Shown piece after piece: positions 21,224-33,639 of a stretch of DNA of 64,000 nt. Position 1 is the stretch's first letter, and the number at the start of each line of letters is the position of its first letter. The notes under the pieces are model-generated. The model was given only the letters and a program-made list of their open reading frames with translations, was not told the origin of the DNA and made no database searches. Made by a program: the position numbers and the translations under genes. The DNA lies in NCBI GenBank assembly GCA_032718865.1, contig JALUTQ010000040.1:186001-250000 (forward strand), in the 5' to 3' direction. This DNA comes from Tilletia caries. Lineage: Eukaryota > Basidiomycota > Exobasidiomycetes > Tilletiales > Tilletiaceae.

Positions 21224-24200
21224 ATGACAACAACAGCAGCAGGAAAACCAAGGCTCCGCGCTTTCGCAGCTTGCATCGAGTGCGTTCTTCAAAGATCTTA
21301 TCCTCACACTCCCCCACGCACTGACCCTTCTCTATCTCTCTTCGCACAGATGCAACAAGGCAAAGGTCAAGTGCGACGGAGACAAGCCGAACGGCACTCC
21401 CTGCACTCGCTGCATTGCACACACCTTACACTGCGCATGGGCAAAGTCCAAGAGAGGACGGCTTCCGGGCAGCAAGAACAAACCAAAGCAGCAGCAACAG
21501 CAGCAGCAGTCGTCGTCCAAGGAGGAGCACGAGGACTCCTCCCCAGCCTCCCCAGTCTTGCATCAAGATTTCCAGCAGCAGCAACACCAGCAGCCTCCTC
21601 AGCAACAACAACAGCAGCAGCATCAGCATCAGCAGCATACGCAGCGCGCTTCCACTTGCAGCTATATGCTCGACCCCCTCCCTCAGCAGCCCACAAAGCG
21701 CAGAAGGGTCGAACCGCAAGAAAGCGACCTGGTCGACTACCAAGGCAGATTTCAGGCACCTCCCCAGCCTCCCATGCCACAACCCGGCCCATCCTCAGAC
21801 ATGATGTTCTGGAATCACAACAGCAACAACAACAACACTCATAATCAACCCGGCGCCACCTTCGCCCACAGGATCTCTCGGCCCGGAAGTAGCAACAGCC
21901 AGCACCCGCAATACCACTACCACCAGCAAGCCCGCTACCTAGGCCACGCCCAGATGCCACCGCCTGCTCCCATGGGAACGAGCACGCCCAGCACATCAGC
22001 AGCAGCAGTCTATCCAGCCAGGCACAACCCCAGCCCTTCCTCCGCCGCCGACTTCTCCCGATTCAGCTCCTTCGGACATGACATCGGCGCCTCCTTCAAC
22101 CCGGCCTTCCACTTCGAACTCAACCATCTTGTCAATACGCCTGCCATGCCCCCTCCCCCTCCTCAGAACGCGCCTTCTTCCTCGTCCGCCGCGCCAGGCG
22201 CGGCTTCGGGCGCTATGAATCAACTCCCCATTCATCATGCGTACCAGCATCAGTTGCATCATCAGATGCAGACTGCTCCACATGCTTCCTCTGCGCAGCA
22301 GCAGCAGCAGCAGCAACATGCTCAGTCAGGTCTTTCTCACTTTCCCGGCTCAGCCAGTGGACGACTGACTCCAGCTTATCCTCCCCAGTACGCCTCCTCC
22401 TCCTCCTCCCAGCACTTTGTCCTCGCTCCCCCCGCTCCTCTCCACCCCCCACCCCTCCCATCTCCACCCTCTGCCTTTGGCCCATCCACATCAGCATTCT
22501 CATCGGCGCCTACCAGTACCCCATTTCCACCCTCCTCCTCCCCACCCACAGCGTTAGGCTCCACCCGCAATCCAGTCATCCTCCCACCTCCACCCGCACA
22601 GCCCAACCAGGGCCGTCCAGGCTCGTCAGGAGGGAGATCCATGGCAGCCTCCTCTAGCGCCCCGGTTTTTCTGCCACCCCACCCCCCACCTCCACAGCTC
22701 CATCAGGGCCGTCCGGGATCGGCGGGTGGGAGGTCTAATGCCGCTCCGTCCCCCATCCCGCGCGTAGGATCAACCACGCCCGCCCCGTCCCAGATTCAAC
22801 GACGACCCATGGTTACATCTGCCGTCGCCGCCGCTCCTTCCTCGTCGTCCCCGGCGGGGACGAGCAGTATGAAAGCGGTCCATCGAGCCCCGCTCGAACT
22901 GTACTCCCCCTCCGACCCGGCAAACCCGCTCAACCTGCTCAGCCACGCTGCCCTCACCTCCAAGCATGATGGCGCGGGTGGAGGAGGTGCTGGTCGAGCG
23001 CAGGGAGGTGGTGGAGGAGGAGGAGGGGGGTCATCGCTAGGTGCGCGGTTGGGTGGGATGCGCAATAATGGCTCACCGCGCGATGGATCCTCGTCCGCCT
23101 CACCGCATTCATCGACGTACTACTCACGTCCCTCGTCGGCCGCGGCGCGGGCTCGCTGGGGAGGAGGTGGGGGAGCAGGCACGGGGGCGGGAGCGGCTGT
23201 GCTCGATGGTTCGGCGCCGTCTTCTTCTTTGGCGGGCGCGGTGTTGCCGCCGATTCGAGACCCGCATTTAGTCTCGCGTAGCTCTTCGGGAGCGGGCGCT
23301 GTTCCTCAGCAGGGGCATCGCGCACAGCATGTAGCGGGTTCCGCGGCGGAGGGGCATTGGCATCATGACCTTGCTGCTCGGGATGGGATACGCTCCCATG
23401 CTGGGAGGGGCTGGCAGGAGAATGATGAGGATGATGAGAGGATACTGGGAAGGGGTGATCGCTCCGCCGCCGCCGCCGTGGTTAGTCGTCGCCCGAATGT
23501 CTCTGCCGACCAGAACAACCTCGAAAACAGGCTCTACCCCGACCGCTACCATCTCAGCGCGATGGACCACCGCCGCTCCTCCCTGGAAGAGACGTCGTCC
23601 CACACGCACAGCCACCCCTCGCGCGATCCGAACACGAGCAGCAATGACACCCAGCCCCGGACGGTCCTCAGCGAGCAGGAGCGGCTGCGGAGACAGCGCG
23701 AGCGTCGGAAGAGTACGCAGGCGCGGACGTTGGGGATGTTGGATGCTAATGCGTTTGACGAGGCTGGGCCTGGGGATGATGTTCGGGGTCGTGCTGCTGG
23801 TGTCAAGGGCGGGAGGGCGAAGGCGAGGGGTGCGAAGGCTCTTCGTCAGCCGTCGTCGGCGGTGAGACGGAGGGACCTGACTCGAGCTGCGTCTGCTGCC
23901 GCGTCGTCGGCTACGCGTCGGACGTCTCCTTCTACGCTCTCCCCTTCCCAGGCGTCTTCCTCGCCGTCTTCGTCGTCCTCCGGCGCGCATTCGCCCTCGC
24001 GATCTGAATCACAATCGGACGGAGAGGAGGAGGAAGACGAGGATGAGGACGATGTCGACGAGGACGACGATGATGATGATGAGTCAGAGTCGGGATCGGA
24101 GGCGGAATGTGACGCTTCGGACGCGTTCGTACTGGGTGCTACTAAGCTCCCGGATTCGAATGCGGGTCCGGGTCCGGCTGCCGGTCCTGCCCGCGACGCA

Positions 24201-27200
24201 CGACCTGGGAATAGAACGGCTCCTTCAGCAATGGATGCCGGTGCCAGAGCTGGGATGAAGAGGAGTTCTGACGATGATGCTGCCGCTGCTGGCAGCGGCG
24301 GCGCCGGAGGCGATCCATCCAGAGTGAAAGCCAAACACAGACGGAAAAGTGCGTCAGCCCAGACGAAGACAGCCGGAGGAGGAGGAGGGCCGACCTCAAC
24401 CCGCCGCGATGCCGCCGCCGCACCGCCGACAAAACCCATCACCGAAGAAGAAGAAGCGCGCGTGCTGGCCGCGTACCGGTCCCGTCTTGCCCAGCACGGC
24501 TGGACGGAGTCCAAAGTTGCGGACGCGGTTGAGGAGCGTCGTGATTTTTTCAGTGCTGGGATTATTTCTTCGGGGACGGACGTTAGGGATGTGCCGCATG
24601 TGGTTGCGTTGGGGATCTTGACGGAGGGGGAGGTGGATGATTTGTTTGATTTGTATGTGTTGAGACCCCGTTCCCTTCCCCCATTTTGGCTTCTTCTATG
24701 TGTGTATGTGTGTGTGAGAGAGGAGGGGTTCTGACTTATATTCTTTCTTTTGCTGCTCTCGGCCATGGGGACACACGACACACAGCTACTTCCGCGAACT
24801 CAACACAACCTGCGCCTTCCTGGACCCGAACCTACACACCCCCACCTACGTCCGCGCCCGCTCCAGCTTTCTCTACACAGTAATCTGCTTCGCTGCGTCC
24901 TCCGTCGACCCGCGCCCCTCCTCTCAGGCCAAAGTGGACAGGCTCGACAAACTCGCGCGGGAGCAGGTGCTTGTGCTCAATGAGGAGAATGCGCGGAGTT
25001 GTGAGATTGTGCAGGCGATGCTTTTGTATAATTTGTGGGCGTTGGAGAATGGGACTTGCGCAAGGGATCGGGGGTCTGCGTGAGTGTTCCTTCGTGGGCT
25101 TTCCTCGCATCTGGTTTTCAGAACGAGTGATTGACTCATTCGAAGCTCTCTTTCCCCCCTTTTTCTTTTTTTCTAGCTTTGTCGTCCATGCGGTCCGGAT
25201 GGCCCTCGAGCTCGGCCTCGACGTCACAGTCAAAGACCCGACTTCACCCGAGCAACACACCCGCGAAGGCAGGAACAAGCTCCGCGCCTTCATCACCGCG
25301 GTGATCCAGGACCGCAGCCTGTCCGCGTTCACGGGTCGACAGCCCGTGGCGAAGCTGGATGAGTATGGGACGGGCCTGGCGGAGTGGGTTGATATTAGCC
25401 CGGTGGCTATTCCGGCGGATGTGGAGGATGTGGGCTTCGTGACCGTGCGCTTGCTTGAGGTGAGTTCTGGGTATTCTTTGGTTCTCATCCGTAGTTGGTC
25501 CCATAGGCTGGGCCTCGTACAAAGCGGGGCTGAATGATTCTAATGCCTTGCTTTCTTTGATGTGCTTGTAGCAAGACATCCGGGCCCAGTTGGCAAAGAC
25601 TGACCCGAGCGACCACGTCGCTCTCGAACGCGTTCGGGAGGCTGCCAATACCCGAATGGGTGCGTGGATGGAACAGTGGACGACGAAGCCGATTCTGAAC
25701 GAGGGTAAGTTCCTCCTACTGAAAGATGAGGAGAGGAGTCAGGTGCCAACCACTATCCTTCCCGCGGAGAGTGCTGACCTCTGCTGTTCTCACCCACACA
25801 AATTCAAATGCAGCTCCAATCACGCGTGGAACGATGAAAGTCGTCGCTCTCCACGTCCAGCTCGTCATCAACACTGTCACCAAGAGCGCCTGCCGGGATC
25901 GCAAAGCGGACTGTCTGCGCATTGCCTCTGAGCGTGAGTTTTTATGCGGCAAGATACCTTCATTTCGAAACTTGGGAAGTTCTGGTCAATGCTGACACGA
26001 CTCTTGGTTTTCTCTCGCTGTTTAGTCCTTATGATTGTGAACACGGAACTGCATGATAGCGTCCAGTACATCCCTCGAACTATTCAGGGGATGATCGCTT
26101 GGGCAGCTGTTGTTGTCATCCAGGTATGTCGAATCGAACTCTCTGCCAGCAAGGTCCAATGATGTGCTCATTCACAATCTCTTTGCACCCATCTTCTTCA
26201 AAGCTCACGGACGGAGACATTCCCTCCCTCGCTATCGACACCGCACTCTTGATGGCTGGCAATGCCAATGATCCATACCGCACCCGTACCTTTGCGCGCT
26301 TCTACGGCCGATTCCTCCTGGCGACAATCGAGTCCGTCCATTCGGAAACCATGCACTCGTCGTTGAGCTGCAGTAGTCGGCTTTCCGAGCTAGAGGCTGG
26401 CGAGGCGGATGCGCGTGATCGTCCCGTCGTGTCCTTGGGGGATGTGCCGAATGGTGGTGGACCGGTTGGCGGTATGGAAGGCCAGGCTGGGTTAGCTGAT
26501 CCGATGGAGTGGGCGAACGACGCGGCTGCGGGCACGAACGGTCTCAATCAGAGGGGCGACGCTGATCAAGAGCCGTCGTTCCGGCCTGCTTTCGAAAACA
26601 TGCTTCCACCGGAAGTCCAGCAGCAGCAACAGTCGCAATCACATAGTGCCAGCTCGTCGTCGACCTTCCCTACGTCGGTCAACTCATCGGCGCCAACGAG
26701 CCAGTTCTCGGTCCCTCTGCAAAACAGCGGCGGCGAGTCAACGACCATGCCGAACGACAACAGCGGCAGCGATGCCAATGCGCAGCATCTCAATATCCAA
26801 CAGGCGTTCTCTCTCATGGATGGTATGGGTTCCACGGTGTCGAACGCGTACAACCTCTGTGCAAGCACTACTCGATCGTACGGGGATGAGGCTGGACATT
26901 CTTCCACTGGACAACAACAGCAACAGCAGCAACAGCACCAGCAGGATCGTCAGCGGATGCACTTTCACGGCGGTAGCCACGGTGGACACTCTACTGTGCC
27001 GAATGGTAACGGCGGCATGGGGAATGGGGCGTTCTCGCTCGTGCCTGTGCCTTCCTTGGGAATGGGAGGCGCTGGCTTCTCTGGGTTCGACGACAATTTC
27101 CTGCGTGAGTATTCTTTTCTGTTTCCCCACCCGGTCCAAGTCTTATCACTGCTCGATTCACTTTGCTGATAATATCGTCTTCTCTTGGCCTGGCCTGGCT

Positions 27201-27274
27201 GCCTTTTAGTGCCTCCTGGAGTCAACTGGGAGACCTTCCTCGTCGGCGACGTACCTCTCCAGCGCAGAGTCTAA
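21224..27274 (+). CDS. Large Zn(II)2Cys6 fungal transcription factor, about 1750 residues
   Basis: Nine exons fit with consistent phases: 21224-21279, 21350-24652, 24786-25079, 25177-25459, 25572-25704, 25814-25933, 26026-26123, 26204-27104 and 27210-27274. The first intron splits the zinc cluster: ACIE joins CNKAKVKCDGDKPNGTPC and TRCIAHTLHC, a six-cysteine binuclear cluster, followed by a basic linker (KSKRGRLPGSKNK). Then come a long low-complexity region rich in Gln, His, Ser and Pro, an acidic run (EEEEDEDEDDVDEDDDDDDE), and from about residue 1090 an ordered middle domain (YFRELNTTCAFLDPNLHTPT, MALELGLDV) of the fungal-specific factor type. The tail is Gln/Ser-rich and ends PPGVNWETFLVGDVPLQRRV. 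It should bind DNA and regulate RNA polymerase II transcription; the targets cannot be told. A relic of its C-terminus lies at 15.1 kb. Confidence 0.88.
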
Positions 27275-27797
27275 GCCTGGCCCTGCTGCCCTATCCGAAT
27301 AATTGACGGAGGAATATCATTCAGGACGGACTACGGACCCCTTCCCTAATTCAACGCCTTTCGACTCTGCCTCTCCTACTTCCTACAATCACCGGATCTC
27401 TGCAATTAATGCCCGAGCTGTGCCATGCCCCTCACCAGCTAGAACTCGCCTCGGCCCTCTTACACTCGGTTCTACATATATTCGTCTCTAGACTTTACGG
27501 TTCGTTCCCATCCCGTCTCCACACGCAGCTCTGTAATCTACTCGGCCTTTTTTCCCCGGCATCTCGCATCCCAGTTTAATGCTCCTGTAAACTAATTCGC
27601 ATCCCTTTCGCAAAGCATCCTTCGGTGACGGAATGTAAAAGTACATTCTCAGTGTACATGACAGGAGATGGGGGACTAAGATGTGACCCAAGGAGACGCA
27701 AGAGGAGGCATTGGTTGGCGTTTCAACTCGCTTCCGTGTGCGCGAACACCAGCTGACCCCTTCCGGTCTACCGTTTTCGACCGGAGTGAGCGTCGCG
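27275..27797. other. Convergent 3' interval
   Basis: This separates the stops of two converging genes, the Zn-cluster factor and the repair protein. No other gene is supported. Confidence 0.6.
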
Positions 27798-30495
27798 TCA
27801 TGTGTCAAAGGCGACTTTGTTGAGCTGTAGCGGACCTCGTGTCCAATGCTCATTGCCGACAATGAAATCCTGGAGAAGGGAGCTGTACGTCAGTGGACGA
27901 TCGAGAACGCAATGCTCTGCATCCAGAAACCCTGCTCACACTTCTGACCACCTTGTACCGCTGCAGTGTCCTTGTCCGGTCCGCATTTTCCACTCGAACG
28001 TACGCGCCTTCGACAGGCCCGTCGTAGAATGCACTCGGGCGAGTCATGTACTCCAGTAAATCCTCTCGGCTCTGGTGCGTGCTTTCCTTGATGAGCGGCA
28101 CCTGGTGGATTCCCGTATCATGTAGGGCCCGAGTCAACAGGCGTCGCGAGAGGAAGGTATCGGTGAAGCGGTCGTACAGGTCAAAGGCGAGGAACAGGTC
28201 GGCCAGCTTCGTGTAGTGGATGGAGTGCGTAGCGACGAGCCACTCGCCGAAGAGGATGTACCGCTCGGGGAATTGCTCGTCCCGGTCCAAGATCTCGCGC
28301 AGGGCGTCAGAATTACGCTCAAGCCAAGTGTCGAGCGGGCGGAACTGGGCGTGCGTTTGGCAGTTGACGTAGTGAGAGCGATTCTGAACCACAATCGTGT
28401 GTCGGTCATAGGCCAACGTAAAACCCATATTTGCGCCATCGACCTTCTCTTCGAGCGTGAGGGGAACGTTGGTGAGGAGATGGGAGAAGCCTTCAAGGAC
28501 GAGGTCGTCCGGTGTGACAGCGGCCGTGCGAACAAGGTGCGTGGTGCGAGGAAATTTGTGGATGCCGACCTCGCCTCCCAATAGCAGGGCTGCCTCGCAC
28601 GCGGCCCGGAAAGCAGAGATGGTGATAATGGCACCGAACCCTTCAGCGAGTATCGGCTTGCTCAATGTACTTGACATCTGCCGCAGAGCACCTTCGCCTT
28701 GACCCGCGCGAAGCGTGGGATGGCCGATGCGCGAATTGATACGACGCCGGCAGGTCTCGGGCTGGTAGTCGAAATAGACAGCGACGGGTGCATGCTCGCT
28801 CTGCACAAGACTCAGCCAAATTTTGCGGTCCGTCGGGTCGACATTGCAACGGTCCAGGATGACCAGCGTGTCGACGGTGTGATTGCGTCCGATCGCCGCT
28901 TCGCACGCCGAGCGCGACCGACTCTCGTCCTGGCTGATTATCAGTGTCTTTCCGCGCGGCCGACGCTTGGCGATGGCACTGGCCAACCAGCTCTTTCCTG
29001 AGCCGGGCAGGCCGATGAAGATGAGAATCTGAAGCTTGTCCAGCGCCAAACGACCATTTGGAAAGGCCTTCCGATCGAGCTGTATGTCGATAGGCGTCGT
29101 TGCAGCGCCGTCTTCTTCAAGTTCATTGAGTTGGAATTCGGAAGCAAGCCGCCAGCGATGTGAGATCCACTTCTTGACGAACGCCTCTTGCTGGCTTGTT
29201 TCGATGCTGCCAGGCCGCATGACGCGTAATTGACGGATGATTGCCGACGCATCCTGTGTAGGTGTAGCGCTGACAACGCTTCCAGAGTCTAGGTCGTTGT
29301 CTGTGTTCTGATGCATTGCCAGTAGACAGGCCACGACAGTACCGGCTCGGCCTTTACCCCCTCCACAATGCACAAGCCAGCGCCCGTCGGCATCCGCTGT
29401 GAAGCGTCTATAGATGAGATCCATCTCCGCCACGCTTGGAGCTTCATAGTTGTCGACAGGGACGCGCCACTGTCTGATCCGCTTGAACGCGAACCACGCG
29501 TCTTCGAGGGGCTCTTCCGCTGTGAGCGTAAGCACGAGGGTAACTCCCATGTCCGCGAGGGTGTCGATGTCGTTCTCGTTCCGAGGGGTACTCATCGCTG
29601 CGAGCCGATGTGGCACTAGCCATGAGAAAAGACGCGGCAGCGCGTCTGGACGGTCGAGGTAGCAAAGTCGCTTTCGAGGCTCGGTCGGCGCGGTCCAGAT
29701 GAGTGTATGGAGTCCTAATTGGGCGATGATGGAGGGGTCCCAGCGCTTGGCGACCAGCAGGCGAGGTGTCAGCTCCCACTGATCCAGCATATCCTTTTCC
29801 TCTTGCGTGACGATGGGTCCCCATAAAGCTGCGGGTTCGTCACGACCCATCCGTGCGAGTCTGCGCGAAATGTACGTTTGCAGTTCCGGATTGAGATGAA
29901 ATGCGCGGATGTATGCGAGCATGGCGATTTTGGGCTCGACGTTGACGTACTCATCGGCCAAGCGAATCAAGGCCTTGTAAGACTCCGGCCAGGTACGCAC
30001 CGTCCAGCGCGCAAGCTCAGGATGCCAGGCCGTTTTCCGCGATGCGAGCGTGTGGTCCGCAGCATCTTCCCCTAACCGGCTGAACGCATCAAAGGCGGCA
30101 TGGAGACCACCCTCGAGGGATAAGATTCCCTTGTCGATGTCGTGAACGTCGGTATCAGTGAGCGTGATATGAAAATCTTTTGACCGGAGGCCAAGGGTGT
30201 GGCGAAAGGCGTTTCCGTGGTTCCACACAACAACGAGCCATCGTGTAGCGGCCGGACCGTCTTGTGGATCGCCTCGACCGCCTGCTGATCCTACGCCGAG
30301 TATATGGACGGACGAAAGCGAGAGATTTTCAGGGATTGAGGGTCGACCGACAGCGATGTATTCGGCCTTGCTGAGGAGAGTGATGTGCAGGGTGAATGAG
30401 GATGGTACAGCGAGCCCGGGTGCTAGGCGATCCTTGGCTTCGGCCAGCTCTGGACCCACGACGGAGAGACTGTTGCGCAGAATCATGAGCTTCAT
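27798..30495 (-). CDS. Four-module nucleic-acid repair protein (2H / DSP / P-loop kinase / RNA ligase)
   Basis: Two exons, 30495-27940 and 27869-27798, give about 875 residues; the 70-nt intron (GTGAGC/CCAG) joins RYKVVRS to DFIVGNEHWT. Modules seen in order: residues 1-130, two HIT motifs (His37, His109) as in 2H phosphoesterases; 150-240, helical, perhaps TPR-like; 280-450, a dual-specificity-phosphatase-type domain with HCGGGKGRAGT (Cys377, Arg383); 485-650, a P-loop NTPase/polynucleotide-kinase-like domain with GLPGSGKS (Lys501) and LDRCNVD; 670-875, an RNA-ligase-type nucleotidyltransferase with KVDG (Lys684), FGEW, EGAYVRVE and RYKVVR, then NEHWTRG. Known fungal tRNA ligase Trl1 has ligase, kinase and 2H domains in another order and no phosphatase-type domain. 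This protein probably heals and seals broken RNA ends; substrates are inferred. All catalytic motifs look intact. Confidence 0.85.
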
Positions 30496-31264
30496 CGATC
30501 AGGCGATGCTATAAGGGATCTGGGGGAATGGGGGGAGCTGTATGTGATTCGGAGTAATGGAAGTAAAGGAGGCAAAGGCGTAAGCATTCTGGACTCTGGT
30601 CGCGGCTTCTTCTTCTTCCTCTTCTTTTATCTTCGTCCAGCTTGTCGGCACCAAAGAACGAGAGCGTCACGGCCTTCAAACAAGGCAGGCGTGAAGCACG
30701 ACAGTATCGTAGGCCGTCATGGATGACTGAATGCTCACACACTTGTTGCCACTTGCCACTCACTTGCCAGTCAGTACCCAGTAGTGGTCGAGTCATGGTG
30801 ACGAGCCAGTAGCCACGAGGTTGGGAAGGGGAAAGCTGGAAATGCCGGCTGGTGCTGTGTGCTAAGTATAGTCCCGACAATTTCCGAGCCGCCAACCACC
30901 CCTGCACTCCAGACCACCCAGCTCCTCAACCAGTGGACCAATTCACCTCAATACACCTGCTACGTTTTCTTCTTAGATAGTATTCCAAACTCTTTCTCTG
31001 TTCTGACACTACTTATTCAGGTGGATTTGGTGTGGTTGGTGTCCAAAGTCGTTGTACATACAATTTTTTTTCAATGAATCTCGAAATCTCAGATCGACCT
31101 CGACCTGCTCGCAGCACCATAGCTCAGCCGTTAGAAAGGAAAGTACGTCTCAAATTTGCATGGCGGGGTCGCTGTGGGCTAAGGAATACAGTCCATGTGT
31201 CTGCGGCTACTTTTGTTGTGTTGTGCGGTAGTTATGGTGACCGACCCACTCACTGTCCCCCGTC
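30496..31264. other. Intergenic; upstream region of the repair gene
   Basis: The segment next to 30496 is the likely 5' leader and promoter of the repair gene. Frames here are short and carry no known motif. Repeat DNA starts at about 31265. Confidence 0.5.
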
Positions 31265-32784
31265 TGACAGAATGCCCCTCCCTCGGCGCGAATTCCCCAG
31301 ACTTTAGTACTGGGGTTATAGAGGTGGTTTTCTTAAGGCCGTAGAGCTATCCGCCTACATCAATTGAAACTTTTTTCGCAATTCTGCACGTATCCTCCTC
31401 AAAACTTCTCAGCAGGGGAAGATCCCTATCCTCTGTTATGTCGCCAAGTTACGCGTCGTTTGGATGACTTTGAAGGGTGGTCAATTGGGACGTCCCCGAC
31501 CGGTTTTGACCTCGTCACGGAGTTAGCAAGTTTCCGTGATTTCCGGCGTCCACTTCACCTCCGAAAGGTCGAAACCTTAACGCCGCTTGTGGCCAGCTCT
31601 GTCATCTTCATCCCTCACCAATTCCAACCACTGACTACTGACTCTGTCCGACTCCGGACTCAACCACTTCATGAATTCCGTGGAACGGTGGAAGTCATAG
31701 GGGGGGGGTCTGGGGGGGGGAACGCCCCCAGTCAACCAGTTGTGTAATCTTGTGATAGATGGCTCCACGTGGCCACTATCTTATCTTTCCTTCCCACTAT
31801 CTCTTATCCCTTCCTCTCACACATTCCGCATAGCAACATCACTCTCACCTCCACTTTCCCACGCTATTCTCTCTCGACCTTAACCCTTATCTTTTTTCTC
31901 CACTTTCCTCTCTCCTTTCTCTCGGCCGAGATTTTTCTTTTTCCTGTCACCTTCGCATCGCACTTCCCACTGTACTTAGCTCTCATCATCGAACTACATA
32001 CCTCTTGCCTTTTACTAGTAGCTGCACCAGCTATCTAGATTCTAGTACAGACTTACAGAGCGAGGGAAAAGTGTGACGTGCGAAAAGTGGAGGCAGGATG
32101 TTGCTATGCGGAGGAGTGCGAGTGTGAGAAAAGGAAAGGAAACGAAGAGGAAGAGGAAGAGAACAGATAAGATAAGATAAGAGCCACATGGACCTCGTCC
32201 AGCACACAACCACTTCATGAATTCCGTGGAAGCCATAGGGGGCTGGGGGGGGGGAACGCCCCCAGTCAACCAGTTGTGCAATCTCGACGACGTCTACCGG
32301 TCTACCCCACGCCCCACCCTCGCACCAAGATTAGTGACAGCTTCTACCACAAACCAGGCCTATACCAATTACCACTCTGACATCAACTGAGGCCATCTCC
32401 GTGAAGTGTAACCACGACCACTTCTACCAATGTGTAGATACTCTGATCAATTTCTGGCACACGTCTTTCTCGGCCGTAAGTTGAAATGAATTAACCCTTA
32501 AATCCTCAAAAAGTCTGGGGAAAACTCTGACACGCAGAGCATGGAAGGTTGGCAACGATGCTCCATAATGGCTCATTCAACTTCAAACAAGAAAAGCACA
32601 GAGGACTGGTCATAGCCCCTTCTACCTACATGCCAAGTTTGAGGCTCCCGCGATGATTCTTTGGTTGCGGATGCTGATCTCTGGGTGTGTCAGTTGTTGC
32701 GGTTTTTTGGGGAGGGGCTTTCTGTCAAATCGGGTGGAGGAGGGCATTCTGTCCAATTCGCGCCGAGGGAGGGGCATTCTGTCA
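31265..32784. repeat. 1.5-kb foldback-type region with 30-bp inverted ends
   Basis: The block starting TGACAGAATGCCCCTCCCTC at 31265 returns as its exact reverse complement at 32755-32784. Two shorter variants of the end motif lie just inside the right copy (near 32721 and 32742). No target duplication is clear and no transposase is seen. The interior holds LTR fragments in opposite orientation (31.75-32.21 kb). Confidence 0.6.
31664..32287. repeat. Inverted LTR fragments flanked by direct G-rich repeats
   Basis: About 31750-32040 reads like the inner part of the LTR family at 35619 and 36706 (CACGTGGCC.. TATCTTATC, then pyrimidine-rich with GCATAGCAACA). About 32041-32206 is the same LTR on the minus strand, starting TGTGCTGG at 32206. 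They meet tail to tail. On the outside, a direct repeat of about 80 bp (CCACTTCATGAATTCCGTGG ... ACGCCCCCAGTCAACCAGTT) lies at 31664-31750 and 32208-32287; each copy holds long G runs. Confidence 0.65.
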
Positions 32785-32951
32785 AATAACTCACGTTCCT
32801 GCGCCTCCACGGTTTCTGAATTCGACCGCGCTGCGGAAGTGCGAAAACAAAGGGAAACTTCTGCTACATAACTGCTGGGGTGCAGACGTGCAGTCAAGGC
32901 TCAAGCGCTCAAGCTCAAGTGCTCAACGATCGAAGGTTAACACTTTAACAG
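32785..32951. other. Left flank of hAT element
   Basis: Short unique stretch ending in TTTAACAG (32944-32951), the left target duplication of the hAT element. Confidence 0.6.
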
Positions 32952-32969
32952 CAGTGTTGTTGATTGTGT

Positions 32970-33277
32970 GGGCGAACTTAATGGCCGCCCTAGGGCGGCT
33001 TTGAGCCTTTGGACGCCCCCATGCATCAGAGCAGTGTGTGTAGGATAAGCGTGGTAAATCCACGACTTTGAATTTTTTTCGGCCCATGATTTTCTCTCCA
33101 AGGCAATGTCCCTCACATCAACTTCGAATCTTCTCAAATTTGGCAAGGATGCTCAGTAAGGTGTTCTCGACATGCGTGTGAAATTTGAGCACTCGTTTAT
33201 ATGCGCGTTGTGGAGAACTCAAAGGGGGGGCGGCCTCATAGCCTTTTCCCGCCCTAGGGCGGCCATTAAGTTCGCCC
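32970..33277. mobile_element. 308-bp Mutator-like MITE with 29-bp perfect inverted ends
   Basis: It starts GGGCGAACTTAATGGCCGCC and ends with the exact reverse complement; the match covers 29 bases including the palindrome CCGCCCTAGGGCGG. A 10-bp duplication TTGATTGTGT flanks it (32960-32969 and 33278-33287), which suits Mutator-like elements. It landed just inside the left end of the hAT element and so is younger than it. Confidence 0.9.
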
Positions 33278-33639
33278 TTGATTGTGTACCCGCCCAAACG
33301 GGCACCCGTTCGGGTATGGGTAATGGGTAAGAAAATCCGGAAAATGACCCTAGTAGATCGGGTTCGGGTACGCTGGGGCGGAAGGGTTCGGGTTCGGACT
33401 TAAGGTCGGGTACCCGACCTACCCGAACTGCTCCGCCTACTCAGATCGCACTTTTTCTACATATCTGCTTCCATGATCAGTTCCCACGCAAAGATCATAC
33501 ATTCATACCACTGCTATATCCACTTCTCAACCTACTCTATTCGTCTTCTCGCCTTCACCACACACTGCCAGTCTGATCTTGCTCTCAATCCCTCGTTTTT
33601 GCTCCAGAACAGCCCCAAGCCCCCAATTACGGCCATTCA

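Noticed and set aside
21367..24781. Several long minus-strand frames opposite the transcription factor
   Set aside because: Low-complexity shadows of the Gln/Ser/Pro-rich plus-strand exon.
29000..29825. Minus- and plus-strand alternative frames across the repair gene
   Set aside because: The 852-codon frame carries all catalytic motifs; the others are overlaps.
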